This document shows, piece by piece, positions 27,792 through 36,732 of a stretch of 64,000 nucleotides of DNA; position 1 is the first letter of the stretch, and each line of letters begins with the position of its first letter. Both the position numbers and the translations under genes were made by a program. The DNA lies in contig NZ_BMVW01000001.1 of the NCBI RefSeq assembly GCF_014650915.1, positions 620,001 to 684,000 on the forward strand. The letters are read 5' to 3'. Source of the stretch: Streptomyces poonensis. GTDB taxonomy: Bacteria > Actinomycetota > Actinomycetes > Streptomycetales > Streptomycetaceae. The notes beneath the pieces were generated by a model. It saw nothing but the letters and a program-made list of their open reading frames with translations, ran no database searches and had not been told where the DNA came from.

Positions 27792-27983
27792 CTATCCGTT
27801 CCGCCCGTTCTGCCCGATCTTCTCCACCCAGTAGAGCTGCTTGGGCCCGCCGCCACCGGAGTCGAGGCGGTCCACGATCTTCTGCGCCTCGGCCCTCGTC
27901 GCGTACCTGCCCACGCGGTAGCGATCCCCGTTGTCGTCCTCCCTTATGACGAGCCAGGGAAGAGTGATCGTGCCGTCGTTCAT
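27792..27983 (-). CDS. SPOR-like small protein
   Basis: A 63-residue protein, MNDGTITLPWLVIREDDNGD at the start, with YRVGRYATRAEAQKIVDRLD in the middle. The pattern of valued aromatic, a gly-arg-tyr turn and a helix with EAQ resembles SPOR-type repeats found in small actinobacterial proteins. It is compact and acidic/basic mixed with no signal peptide, so it is probably cytoplasmic. It is 59 bases upstream of the Nudix gene on the same strand. Function is not established. Confidence 0.7.
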   Translation of the reverse strand: MNDGTITLPWLVIREDDNGDRYRVGRYATRAEAQKIVDRLDSGGGGPKQLYWVEKIGQNGRNG

Positions 27984-28371
27984 CGCGACCCTCCACTTCC
28001 CTGTCCCGGCATGCGCCGTGCCCCGCCACCTGAGGAAACCGCAATCCGCATATGCCTGAGCGTACGCCTAACCTTCACTCAGCGAATACGCGTTCTCACA
28101 ATGAGGTACGCAACCAGCCATGGCACAGGAGGCAGATCCGAACGGACGCGCCGTCGACCACCTCGTTTGCGCCCCTGCGGCGCCTCGGCGAGCGGCGAGC
28201 GAAGGGCGGGGAGCAGCGACGGAGCACGGGCCGTACGCTCCGCTGCGCGGCCGTAAGAACGGCTAGATTCCACCTACTGCCGAGTCGGCGCGAATTGGGC
28301 CCGCCGAAGCTTCCGGAACCCGGAACCGGAACCAGGGACCCGGAACCCTCCAGGACGCCCCACCGGCCGGG
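27984..28371. other. Intergenic region with AT-richer promoter segment
   Basis: About 390 bases. The part from 28040 to 28115 is AT-richer and holds a possible minus-strand promoter for the SPOR-like gene (TTGCGT at 28108-28113 with GTATTC at 28084-28089). The part from 28300 to 28365 is a run of GGAACC-type short repeats after the GntR gene. I see no hairpin of real strength and no credible ORF. Confidence 0.45.
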
Positions 28372-29124
28372 CTACCTCACCGGCAGGTGGTACGCCACCC
28401 GGTAACGGTCCGCCGGGATCACCACGTCCGCCGTCTCCACCGGGCGTCCCGAGGCATAGAACGTGCGCTGGATGACCAGGACGACATGTCCGGGCACGCC
28501 GCCGAGCGCCAGGAGTTCCTCCGCGAGGCCGGGGCGGGCGCCGACCTCCTCGGTGACGTTGTCCACGACCACGTCGATCGCCGCCATGCGCTCGACGACG
28601 CCCATGCCGCCGAGCGGTCCCTTCTCGGGCAGCATCACCGGCGTACGGCCCGTCACGGCGAGCGGCTCCCACGTCGTGGAGAGCATCATGGGCTCACCGG
28701 CCTCGCGGAACAGGTATTTGCTGCACATCACGCGGTCACCGGGCCGGATACCCAGCCGCTCGGCGACCGCGACGCTCGCCTCGGCCTGCTCGCTGTGCGA
28801 CTCCCAGGTGCCGCGCGCCGAGGCGTCGGCCTGCTCCTGGCGGAAGGGCGTGGCGCCACTGGAGGGCCGGTACCCGGAGCGGGCGATCCTGCGGGGGACG
28901 GGCCGCTCCCGCACATATGTGCCGGATCCGGAGCGGCCCTCGACGAGCCCCTCGGCCATGAGCACCTTGCGCGCCTCCAGCGCGACCGTGTCCGAGACGC
29001 CGTACTCCTCGCGGATGCGGGCCTGCGAGGGGAGCCGCGTATGGGGCGGAAGCGAACCGTCGACGATCTTCTTGCGGAGATCCCCTGCGACGCGCAGGTA
29101 CGCCGGCTGCTCACCGAATGTCAC
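28372..29124 (-). CDS. GntR family transcriptional regulator (HutC/UTRA type)
   Basis: A 250-residue regulator. The winged helix-turn-helix occupies residues 8-75, with LPSQARIREEYGVSDTVALE and GSGTYVRE as in GntR proteins. The rest is a UTRA ligand domain (about 95-245), marked by RPGDRVMCSKYLFREAGEPM and ETADVVIPADRYRVAYHLP. GTG 29124 is chosen with a GGGAG ribosome site. Possible autoregulatory sites lie just upstream (GTTG/CAAC around 29141-29157 and the palindrome at 29202). No transport or catabolic gene is clearly paired with it, so the effector cannot be inferred. Confidence 0.9.
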   Translation of the reverse strand: MTFGEQPAYLRVAGDLRKKIVDGSLPPHTRLPSQARIREEYGVSDTVALEARKVLMAEGLVEGRSGSGTYVRERPVPRRIARSGYRPSSGATPFRQEQADASARGTWESHSEQAEASVAVAERLGIRPGDRVMCSKYLFREAGEPMMLSTTWEPLAVTGRTPVMLPEKGPLGGMGVVERMAAIDVVVDNVTEEVGARPGLAEELLALGGVPGHVVLVIQRTFYASGRPVETADVVIPADRYRVAYHLPVR

Positions 29125-29201
29125 TGGCCGCTCCCATCAGGTTGTACAGACAGCAACAGCGTGGCAACCGCGGGTTCTCCCGTGCAAGCAGAGGCCAGGG
29201 A

Positions 29202-29216
29202 ATCACTCGAAGTGAT
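29202..29216. promoter_or_regulatory. 15-bp palindrome ATCACTCGAAGTGAT
   Basis: Six-base arms around a three-base centre, about 78 bases upstream of the GntR gene and downstream of the septum-domain gene. It may be an operator for the GntR protein or another regulator of that promoter; evidence is position and symmetry only. Confidence 0.35.
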
Positions 29217-29270
29217 GACATAGGCCCGACCGACGCCTACCCAGGCACTTCCTCCCCGCTGCAGCCGCCG

Positions 29271-30503
29271 TCACACCTCCGTACCGAGGCCGTCCCTTCC
29301 GCCGTCCTCCTCTTCGTACTCTCCGGCGGCTCCCTCTCCGTACACGGGCGGTGTCGTAGCCAGGCCCAGAGCCTTGCGCGCTGTGACGGTGGGGGTGCCT
29401 TCGAGGAGGAAACCGCCCGTCCCATAGTGCTCGTAGAAGGCGTCGGCGTCGCTGACGCGTGCCGCCTCCGCCCACTCCTCCCGGGCGCTCTCGAGGGCCT
29501 TCACATGTCCGGCCACCGGCCCGTCGGCGGCCGCCGGCCAGGCATGCCCGCGCAGCATCGCGATCTGCTCGCCGAGGGCCTTGTCGAGCCGCGACGCCCA
29601 GGCCTTGTGCTCCTCCAGCGCGTCCTCGACGTACTCCTCCTCGGGCGCGGTGGCCAGGGCTTCGTACAGCAGGGCGTCGGCTTCGAGATACGCCAACTGG
29701 TCGGCGTCCAGCATCGTTTCGTCGGTGCGCAGCGAGCCGGTGAGCGTGCTCGTCCCGTCCACGCTGCCGAACATGCAGGTGATCTCGCGGTCGCCGAGTC
29801 CCCAGCTGTCCCGCGTCGGCAGGAAGTAGTACACGTCGACGTCGGCCGGCCAGGCCCAGTAGTCCATGGCGTACGTGCCCGCCAGCGTGTAGCACCTGTC
29901 GTCGGCGACCTCCGTGATCTCGTCCTCACCGGGCCACTTCCCGTCGGGAAGCTGGAAGCCGGCGAAGACCTCGGCGTGGTGCTCGCCGTCGCACGGCACC
30001 TCGTCGACGTCGTACGCGTACCCCTCCAGGGAGCCGCCCGGCGCGTCGAAGCACTCCCCCTTGTCCACCGAGAAGGTGCTCCCGCTCTCCCGCACCGCCT
30101 CCCCGAAGTCCTCCCAGAAGGCCCGGCCGCCGCCCGTGGCGAGGGAGACCACCAGCAGAAGGGTGCCGGCGAGGGACAGCACCATGCCGCTGACCGCCAT
30201 GCCCTTGCCGCGCTCGCCCTTCTTCCTGATCTGCACGAGCGCGACGGTCCCGAGGATCATCCCGACCAACGGCACGAAGCACAGGACGCCGAGCACGAGC
30301 GCGCCGATGGCGAAGCCGTTGACGGGCGGGAGGGAACCGTACGGGGCGTAGCTCTGCGGCCAGGGCTGCGGCGGGTGGGGGTGCTGGTACGGGTACGGCT
30401 GGCCCGGGGGCGGATACGGGCCGGGAGGCGGCGGGTACTGGCCCTGGGGCGGCGGATTCTGGCCATCGGGCTGCTGGGGCCCCGGGGGCGGAGGTATGGC
30501 CAC
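29271..30503 (-). CDS. DUF4190 and septum-formation-domain membrane protein
   Basis: A 410-residue membrane protein. A Pro/Gln/Tyr-rich cytoplasmic arm of about 63 residues precedes two helices (FAIGALVLGVLCFVPLVGMI and MVLSLAGTLLLVVSLATG), the DUF4190 arrangement. The extracellular part begins with FSVDKGECFDAPGG and has paired cysteines (EVPCDGEHHAEVFAGF, DDRCYTLAG, EITCMFGSVDG) that match the actinobacterial septum-formation domain. GTG 30503 follows GAGAGG at 10 bases. The role at the septum is by family name; I infer only a cell-surface protein tethered at the membrane. Confidence 0.83.
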   Translation of the reverse strand: MAIPPPPGPQQPDGQNPPPQGQYPPPPGPYPPPGQPYPYQHPHPPQPWPQSYAPYGSLPPVNGFAIGALVLGVLCFVPLVGMILGTVALVQIRKKGERGKGMAVSGMVLSLAGTLLLVVSLATGGGRAFWEDFGEAVRESGSTFSVDKGECFDAPGGSLEGYAYDVDEVPCDGEHHAEVFAGFQLPDGKWPGEDEITEVADDRCYTLAGTYAMDYWAWPADVDVYYFLPTRDSWGLGDREITCMFGSVDGTSTLTGSLRTDETMLDADQLAYLEADALLYEALATAPEEEYVEDALEEHKAWASRLDKALGEQIAMLRGHAWPAAADGPVAGHVKALESAREEWAEAARVSDADAFYEHYGTGGFLLEGTPTVTARKALGLATTPPVYGEGAAGEYEEEDGGRDGLGTEV

Positions 30504-30733
30504 GGGTACCGTTGCCTCTCGTCGGAAATATGGGAACTGACGTACGACTTGGGCGCATGGTAAGCGGGGGACGGGCGGGGCCGGTAAGCGGAGCACCTAC
30601 CGCTGGGGTCGACCGGAGGACGGCCCGGGCCCTGAGCCGTCCTCGTCAGCTGCTCGCCAGTTGCTCGCCAGTTGCTCGTCAGCTCCTGGCGAGTTCCTCC
30701 TGAGTCCCTCGTCAGTTCCTCGTACGTCCCTCG
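30504..30733. other. Intergenic region containing a tandem 11-mer array
   Basis: About 230 bases between the septum-domain gene start and the end of the short-chain dehydrogenase gene, both on the minus strand. The first half carries the promoter region of the septum-domain gene; the second half is the 11-bp repeat array at 30639-30737. Confidence 0.55.
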
Positions 30734-30737
30734 TCAG
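30639..30737. repeat. Nine tandem 11-bp repeats
   Basis: Nine consecutive 11-mers of consensus TTCCTCGTCAG run without gaps. The clearest copies are TTGCTCGCCAG at 30661, TTGCTCGTCAG at 30672 and TCCCTCGTCAG at 30705 and again at 30727. The last unit overlaps the stop codon of the short-chain dehydrogenase gene. An 11-bp period keeps every copy on nearly the same helical face. Confidence 0.85.
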
Positions 30738-31564
30738 CCGTCGAAAGCCGTCGCCCGTGTCCGCTCCTCCCAGGCGGTCACGTCCTCCCGGACCTGGTCG
30801 AGGTGGCCGAGCACCGCCGTGACGCCGTCGTCCCCGAGCGGCAGCCGCAGCGGGGTGCGCTCGGCGTCGAGCGCGGCGAGGACGAGGGCCGCGGCCTTCG
30901 CCGGGTCACCGGGCTGGGCGCCGTCGCCGCCGGAGACGAGCGTGCGGGTCTCGCCGACCTTGGCGTACACACCGCTGTCCGCGCTCATGCCCGCCCGGGC
31001 GCCCTCGAAGAGCGAGGTGCGGAAGGCGCCCGGCTCGACGATCAGCACCTTGATGCCGTACTCCGCCACCTCGTCGGCCAGCCCCTCGGACATGCCCTCC
31101 AGGGCGAACTTCGTCCCGCTGTACGCCGAGAAGCCCGCGAAGGACAGCTGCCCGCCCATGCTGCTCATCTGCACGATCGCGCCCGAGCGCCGGTCCCGCA
31201 TGTGCGGCAGGACGGCGCGGACCAGGGCCGCGGGCCCGAAGACGTGCACGTCGAAGAGGGCGCGGAGCTCGGCGTCGGTGGTCTCCTCGAAGGCGCCGAC
31301 GTGCGTGCGCCCGGCGTTGTTGACCAGCACGTCGATACGCCCGTGCCGCGCCACGACGTCCTTCACGGCCGCCTCGACCGCCGCCGTGTCGGTGACGTCC
31401 AGACGCAGTGCCTCCATCTGGTCGGGATGGGCGGCCACGAGCCCGTCCAGCGCGTCGGTCCGCCGGGCCGCGCCCACCACCACGTCGCCGGCGGCGATCG
31501 CGGCCTCGGCGATCGCCCGCCCGAAACCGCTGCTCGCGCCGGTCACCAGCCACACCTTGTCCAT
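30734..31564 (-). CDS. Short-chain dehydrogenase/reductase
   Basis: A 276-residue classical SDR, probably NADP(H)-dependent. The cofactor motif TGASSGFG is at residues 8-15 with Arg-containing segment GAARRTDALDG downstream, NNAG lies near 92 and the catalytic pair YSGTK near 148-152. ATG 31564 has GGGAG upstream. It is divergently oriented to a LysR-type gene with a 104-base shared promoter region, the usual arrangement for a LysR regulator controlling a neighbouring enzyme. The substrate is unknown. Confidence 0.92.
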   Translation of the reverse strand: MDKVWLVTGASSGFGRAIAEAAIAAGDVVVGAARRTDALDGLVAAHPDQMEALRLDVTDTAAVEAAVKDVVARHGRIDVLVNNAGRTHVGAFEETTDAELRALFDVHVFGPAALVRAVLPHMRDRRSGAIVQMSSMGGQLSFAGFSAYSGTKFALEGMSEGLADEVAEYGIKVLIVEPGAFRTSLFEGARAGMSADSGVYAKVGETRTLVSGGDGAQPGDPAKAAALVLAALDAERTPLRLPLGDDGVTAVLGHLDQVREDVTAWEERTRATAFDG

Positions 31565-31668
31565 GACCACTCCCCATCTCTCCATGGCCTGCTTGCCTGC
31601 TTGCCCGCCTGCCTCAACAAGAGTGCTGAGCCCGGTGGTTGCCCGTCCAAGACCCACGGTGATAACCG

Positions 31669-32583
31669 ATGGGCATGACGAGAACGGATGTGCACGGCCG
31701 CGACCTGCGCTACTTCATTGCGGTGGCGGAGGAACTGCACTTCACCCGCGCGGCGGAGCGGCTGTACGTGTCACAGCCCGCGCTGAGCAAGCAGATCCGC
31801 GCGCTGGAACGGCAGTTGGGCGTGGACCTGTTCAGACGCGACCGGCACGGGGTGGCGCTCACCGCGGCGGGTACGGCACTGCTGCCGCACGCCCGGCGGG
31901 TGCTGGTCTCCTGGGAGGAGGGCGCGGCGGCGGTGGAGGAGGCCAGGAGGGCTCAGCGCACCACACTGGTCGTGGGGATGAGCACCAGCCCCGGCCGCGG
32001 CGGCCTCCTGCCCGCCGTCCGCTCCCGCTTCACGGCGGCGCACCCCGGCGCGGCGATCCGGCTGCGCCAGGTGAACTGGGAGGACCCGACGGCAGGCCTC
32101 GCGGACGGCTCCACCGACGTCGCGTTCGTCTGGCTGCCGCTGCCCGGCCAGGAACGCTACGCCTGGACGGTGGTCGCGGAGGAGCCGCGCATGGTCGCCC
32201 TCCCGGACACCCACCCGCTCGCCGCCCGCACGGAGATCGACTTCACGGACCTGCTCGACGAACCGTTCCTCGCCCTGCCGGAGAGCACGGGCCCGCTCCG
32301 GGACCACTTCCTGGCCCTGGACGCCCGCGGCGGCCGCCCGCCCCGCATCGCCGCCGAGATCGCGAGCACGGAGGAGACGTACGAGGCTCTGGTCGCCGGC
32401 CTCGGTGTGTGCCTCGTCGCGACGGGCAACGTCCCCCTGCTCACCCTGGGCGGCGTCACGGCCCGCCCCGTACGCGGCCTCACCCCCAGCCGGTACGCCC
32501 TGGCCTGGCGTCGCACGGACGGCGACCGCCCTCTGGTACGGGCGTACGCGGAGGCCTGCCGGCGGGTGACGGGGCGGGCGTGA
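31669..32583 (+). CDS. LysR family transcriptional regulator
   Basis: A 304-residue LysR regulator. The helix-turn-helix is in residues 10-70 (LRYFIAVAEELHFTRAAERL and QPALSKQIRALERQLG), and the periplasmic-binding-protein-like effector domain covers about 95-300 (TLVVGMSTSPGRGGLLPAVR, LGVCLVATGNVPLL). ATG 31669 is chosen; ATG 31675 is nearly as good, and neither has a strong ribosome site. Divergent orientation to the short-chain dehydrogenase gene points to control of that gene. It ends 20 bases from the convergent proA gene with no visible hairpin. Confidence 0.92.
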   Translation: MGMTRTDVHGRDLRYFIAVAEELHFTRAAERLYVSQPALSKQIRALERQLGVDLFRRDRHGVALTAAGTALLPHARRVLVSWEEGAAAVEEARRAQRTTLVVGMSTSPGRGGLLPAVRSRFTAAHPGAAIRLRQVNWEDPTAGLADGSTDVAFVWLPLPGQERYAWTVVAEEPRMVALPDTHPLAARTEIDFTDLLDEPFLALPESTGPLRDHFLALDARGGRPPRIAAEIASTEETYEALVAGLGVCLVATGNVPLLTLGGVTARPVRGLTPSRYALAWRRTDGDRPLVRAYAEACRRVTGRA

Positions 32584-32603
32584 ACGCGGCCGTCACCGCA
32601 CGG

Positions 32604-33962
32604 TCAGGCTCCGCGAGCCGGTCCGGGACCTCCAGGGTGCGGCTCGGCGAGATCGTCACAGCTCAGTCCTGGTGTCGCGGGGGGTGCGGAGGCGCCACGG
32701 ATGTGGCCGTCCCCCGTCAGGACGTACTTGGTCGTCGTCAGGGCGGCCAGGCCCATCGGCCCCCGTGCGTGCAGCTTCTGGGTGGAGATCCCCAGCTCCG
32801 TGCCGAGACCCAGCTCCGCTCCGTCGGCCAGCCGGGTGGAGGCGTTGACCGCCACGACCGCGGTGTCCAGCGCGGCGACGAAGCGGCGGGCCGCCGCCTG
32901 GGAGTCGGTGACGATCGCCTCCGTGTGGCCACTGCCGTACAGCCGGATGTGGTTCACGGCCGCGTCCAGGGAGTCCACGACCGCGGCCGCGATGTCCAGG
33001 GACAGGTACTCGCGCCCCCAGTCCTCGTCCGTCACGGGCACCACCGCCGCGTCGTGGGCCCGCACGCGCTCGTCCCCGTGCACGGTCACCCCCCGGTCGG
33101 CCAGCGCCGCCAGGGCGCGGGGCAGGAACGCGGGGGCGACGGCGGCGTGCACGAGCAGCGACTCGGCGGCGTTGCAGACCGACGGGCGCTGGGTCTTGGC
33201 GTTCAGCAGGATGGCCAGAGCCATGTCCACATCGGCGTGCTCGTCCACGTAGACATGACAGTTGCCCACGCCCGTCTCGATCACGGGGACCGCCGACTCG
33301 CGCACCGTGGTCTGGATCAGCCGGTGGCCGCCGCGGGGGATCAGTACGTCCACCAGGCCCGTCAGGGACATGAGTTCGCGCACGGAGGCGTGGGTGGTGC
33401 CGGGTACCGCCTGCAGCGCGTCGGGCGGCAGCGACGCGTCGGCGAGGCCCTCCCGCATGGCCTCGATCAGTGCGGTGTTGGTGTGCCGGGCGGTCGAGGA
33501 GCCGCGCAGCAGCGCCGCGTTGCCGCTCTTGAGGCAGAGCACGCCGGCATCGACGGTGACGTTGGGGCGGCCTTCGTAGATCATGCCCACCACACCGATG
33601 GGCGTGCGGACCTGCCGCACGTCCAGGCCGCTGGGCATGACCGACCCGTGGACCACCTCGCCGATCGGGTCGGGGCGGTCGGCGAGATCGCGCACCATGG
33701 CCGCGAGGGCCTCGATCTGCTCGGCACCCAGCGTCAGGCGGTCGAGCACCGCGTCCGGCAGACCGTCCGCACGGGCGGCGGTCAGGTCCTTCTCGTTCGC
33801 CGCCAGGACGTCCGTGACGCGGGCGGTCAGCCGGGCGGCGATGGCGGTCAGGGCCGCGTCGCGCTCCGCTCCCGTGGTGGCGGCGAGCCGGTCCGCGGCG
33901 GACCGGGCCGCCAGGGCGGCCTCGCGGACCGTGCCGGCCGCGAGCGACGTGCAGGGGTTCAT
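32604..33962 (-). CDS. proA: Gamma-glutamyl phosphate reductase homologue
   Basis: A 452-residue ProA-family enzyme, which normally reduces gamma-glutamyl phosphate to glutamate semialdehyde with NADPH in proline synthesis. Family features include [30 protein letters not shown] and the catalytic Cys263 in [15 protein letters not shown]. It is slightly long because of a C-terminal tail rich in Pro and Gly. ATG 33962 overlaps the lysC stop by four bases, so it is translated together with aspartokinase. No proB is present. In this operon the enzyme occupies the position where aspartate-semialdehyde dehydrogenase would be expected, and beta-aspartyl phosphate is a chemically similar acyl phosphate; such a role is a hypothesis. 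Confidence 0.93.
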   Translation of the reverse strand: MNPCTSLAAGTVREAALAARSAADRLAATTGAERDAALTAIAARLTARVTDVLAANEKDLTAARADGLPDAVLDRLTLGAEQIEALAAMVRDLADRPDPIGEVVHGSVMPSGLDVRQVRTPIGVVGMIYEGRPNVTVDAGVLCLKSGNAALLRGSSTARHTNTALIEAMREGLADASLPPDALQAVPGTTHASVRELMSLTGLVDVLIPRGGHRLIQTTVRESAVPVIETGVGNCHVYVDEHADVDMALAILLNAKTQRPSVCNAAESLLVHAAVAPAFLPRALAALADRGVTVHGDERVRAHDAAVVPVTDEDWGREYLSLDIAAAVVDSLDAAVNHIRLYGSGHTEAIVTDSQAAARRFVAALDTAVVAVNASTRLADGAELGLGTELGISTQKLHARGPMGLAALTTTKYVLTGDGHIRGASAPPATPGLSCDDLAEPHPGGPGPARGA

Positions 33963-35263
33963 CGGCCGGTACCTCCGTACACCACGGCTTCGATCTGTTC
34001 GCTGTCGAGGCCGAAGGCGGTGTGCGCGGCGCCGACCGCGGCCTCCAGGTCGTCGACGTGGACGACGACCGAGATACGGATCTCCGACGTGGAGATCATC
34101 TGGATGTTGACCCCGGTCTCGGCCAGGGCCGAGAACAAGGTGGCGGACACCCCCGGGTGCGCACGCATCCCGGCGCCCACCACGGAGAGCTTGCCGACGC
34201 GGTCGTCGTGGCGCAGCCCGAGGAATCCGCTGCTCTCCTCGACGCCCTTCAGGGCGTCCAGTGCGGACTTCGCCGCCGACGCCGGAAGCGTGAAGGAGAT
34301 GTCCGTGCAGCCCGTCGCCTCCGCCGAGACGTTCTGCACGATCATGTCGACGTCGCATCCGGCACCGGCGAGCGCGGTGAACACCGCGGCAGCGGCTCCC
34401 GGCTTGTCCGGGATGCCGACGACGGTGATCTTCGCCTGACTGCGGTCGTGTGCGATCCCGGAGATCAGCGGGTCTTCCATGGCGTGGTCCGTTCTTCCTT
34501 CCGTGGTGGACGTGATGCGCGTACCGCCGCGACCGGTCAAGGGGTCGTCGCCGACGTCGTCCGCGAACGAGGAGCGCACCCGGAGCGGAACCCCGTACCG
34601 CCTGGCGAACTCCACGCAGCGCGAGTGCAGGACCTTGGCTCCGTGGGCGGCGAGTTCGAGCATCTCTTCGTGGCTGACGGCGGGCATCAGACGGGCGGTG
34701 GGCACGATCCGCGGATCGGCGGTGAAGACGCCGTCGACGTCCGTGTAGATCTCGCACAGGTCGGCGCCGAGGGCCGCGGCCAGTGCCACCGCGGTGGTGT
34801 CGGAGCCACCGCGCCCCAGGGTCGTCACGTCCTGGGTGTCCTGCGCCATGCCCTGGAAGCCCGCCACGATGACGACGGACCCGGCCGCGAGCGCCGTACG
34901 GATCCGGGCGGGTGCCACCTCGACGATCCTCGCCCGGCCGTGGGCGGCGTCCGTGACGAGGCCCGCCTGCGAACCGGTGAACGAGGTCGCGTGGTGGCCG
35001 AGTTCGGTGACGGCCATGGCGAGCAGTGCCATGGAGATGCGCTCCCCGGCGGTGAGCAGCATGTCCAGTTCGCGGCCCGCGGGACCGGAGGTGATCCGCC
35101 CGGCCAGGTCGATCAGCTCGTCCGTGGTGTCGCCCATGGCGGACACCACCACGACGACGTCGTGTCCCGCCTCCCGGGCCGCCGCCACGCGCCGCGCGAC
35201 CCGCTGGACGCACTCGGCGTCGGCCACCGAGGAGCCGCCGTACTTCTGCACGACGAGCGTCAT
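33959..35263 (-). CDS. lysC: Aspartate kinase
   Basis: A 434-residue aspartokinase that phosphorylates aspartate, the first step towards lysine, threonine and methionine. The kinase motif [11 protein letters not shown] is at residues 8-18, [20 protein letters not shown] is near 150, and two ACT domains lie at roughly 275-345 and 355-430 ([40 protein letters not shown]), so feedback control is possible. Residues fit the actinobacterial type. ATG 35263 is the family start. It lies in an operon with hom, metX and metY. A separate housekeeping copy elsewhere in the genome is likely. Confidence 0.95.
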   Translation of the reverse strand: MTLVVQKYGGSSVADAECVQRVARRVAAAREAGHDVVVVVSAMGDTTDELIDLAGRITSGPAGRELDMLLTAGERISMALLAMAVTELGHHATSFTGSQAGLVTDAAHGRARIVEVAPARIRTALAAGSVVIVAGFQGMAQDTQDVTTLGRGGSDTTAVALAAALGADLCEIYTDVDGVFTADPRIVPTARLMPAVSHEEMLELAAHGAKVLHSRCVEFARRYGVPLRVRSSFADDVGDDPLTGRGGTRITSTTEGRTDHAMEDPLISGIAHDRSQAKITVVGIPDKPGAAAAVFTALAGAGCDVDMIVQNVSAEATGCTDISFTLPASAAKSALDALKGVEESSGFLGLRHDDRVGKLSVVGAGMRAHPGVSATLFSALAETGVNIQMISTSEIRISVVVHVDDLEAAVGAAHTAFGLDSEQIEAVVYGGTGR

Positions 35264-35345
35264 TCGTCGTCCTGCCTTTCTGTTGCCGTTCCCGGTATTC
35301 GGTCCAGCGGCCCCGTCCGGCGGGCGGGCGCGGGCAGTCCGGTGC

Positions 35346-36650
35346 TCAACCCACCGGCTCCTTCCGGTGCCCGAGGATGCGGATGCTGCGGACGGTGCCC
35401 AGGACGCAGGGCAGTGCCGCGAGTCCGGCGATCACCTCGGTGACGGCGGCGTCCGTGGCCCGGTGCGTGACGAGCGCCAGCTGCGCCTGCGGGCCCAGGC
35501 CCTCCTGCCGGACCGTCTCCAGCGACACTCCGTGCTCGGCGAAGACCGCGCTGACCTGCGAGAGGACTCCCGGCTCGTCGGTGACGAACATGCTGACGTG
35601 GTATCGGCCCGCCACCTGCGCCAGCGGCCTGAGCGGCAGCACCTGGGAGAACTCGGCCGGTGCCGTACCCGGACCCGCCACCCGGTCGCGGCACAGTTCC
35701 ACGAGGTCTCCGAGGACCGCGCTCGAGGTGGCGAGGCCGCCCGCGCCGGCCCCGTGGAACATCAGCTCGCCCGCGGCCCGGGCCTCCACGAGGATGCCGT
35801 TGTCGGCGCCGCGCACTCCGGCCAGCGGGTGCTCCAGCGGGATCAGCATGGGGTGGACGCGCGCGTTGACGCCGTCCGGCGTGCGGTCGCACGTCCCCAC
35901 CAGTTTGATCACGTAGCCGCCGGCCTCGGCGTGGGCGATGTCGCCCGGGCCGATGTGGGTGATGCCCTCGAACTGAACCCGCTCGATCGGAAGTTCGGTG
36001 TCGAAGGCCAGCCGTGCCAGGATCGCCATCTTCGCCGCGGCGTCCGCGCCGGACACGTCGCCCGTGGGGTCCGCCTCCGCGTAGCCGAGGCGCTGGGCCT
36101 CGTGCAGGGCGCCCTGGAACGTGCCCCCCGACCTCGTCATACGGTCCAGGATGAAGTTCGTCGTGCCGTTGACGATGCCCGTCACCCGCTGGATCCGGTC
36201 GCCGGCGAGGGACTGGCGCAACGGGCGCAGTACGGGCACGGCGCCCGCCACGGCCGCCTCGTAGGCGAGGCCGACGCCCTGTTTACGGGCGATGTGGTGC
36301 AGATCGACGCCCTCGCTCGCGATCAGTGCCTTGTTCGCGGTGACCACCGACGCCCCGGTCTCCATGGCCGTGGTGATCAGGGAGCGGGCCGGCTCCATGC
36401 CGCCGATCAGCTCGACGACCACATCGATGTCCCCGCGGGAGACCAGGGCGTGCGCGTCGGTGGTGACCAGGGAGCCGTCGATGCCGGGCAGCGTCCGTGG
36501 GCGGCGTACGGCGATGCCGGCGAGCTCGACGGGCGCGCCGATCCGGGCGGACAGCTCGGCGGCGCGCCCGGTGAGGGCGCGGGCCGTCTCGGCGCCCACG
36601 GTGCCGTGCCCCAGCAGTGCGACGCGGAGCGGTCCCGCTGTGCGTTTCAT
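35346..36650 (-). CDS. hom: Homoserine dehydrogenase
   Basis: A 434-residue enzyme that reduces aspartate semialdehyde to homoserine. The nucleotide motif LLGHGTVG is at residues 12-19, the conserved [16 protein letters not shown] lies near 105 and [16 protein letters not shown] near 160. A C-terminal ACT domain (about 355-430) can bind a regulatory amino acid. Length equals that of typical actinobacterial Hom. It is 82 bases upstream of lysC on the same strand, within the six-gene operon. Confidence 0.95.
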   Translation of the reverse strand: MKRTAGPLRVALLGHGTVGAETARALTGRAAELSARIGAPVELAGIAVRRPRTLPGIDGSLVTTDAHALVSRGDIDVVVELIGGMEPARSLITTAMETGASVVTANKALIASEGVDLHHIARKQGVGLAYEAAVAGAVPVLRPLRQSLAGDRIQRVTGIVNGTTNFILDRMTRSGGTFQGALHEAQRLGYAEADPTGDVSGADAAAKMAILARLAFDTELPIERVQFEGITHIGPGDIAHAEAGGYVIKLVGTCDRTPDGVNARVHPMLIPLEHPLAGVRGADNGILVEARAAGELMFHGAGAGGLATSSAVLGDLVELCRDRVAGPGTAPAEFSQVLPLRPLAQVAGRYHVSMFVTDEPGVLSQVSAVFAEHGVSLETVRQEGLGPQAQLALVTHRATDAAVTEVIAGLAALPCVLGTVRSIRILGHRKEPVG

Positions 36651-36732
36651 GTGGTTCCCCCTGTGTTCGTGGATGGTCCGCTCGCCGGGCCGGTCGTCCC
36701 GGTCCGGCTCGTGCCGGTCCGGCTCGTGCCGC

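Noticed and set aside
22439..27949. A 1,836-codon open frame on the plus strand
   Set aside because: It runs antisense to the phosphatase, RsbW-like and Nudix genes and out of frame with the membrane protein gene; the product is Arg/Pro-rich low-complexity sequence with no domains, a normal artefact of high-GC DNA.
28372..29124. The GntR protein as regulator of the metY operon palindrome
   Set aside because: It carries a UTRA domain (HutC subfamily), whose operators differ from the FadR-type TNGTNNNACNA found at 40678, and the gene is 11 kb away.
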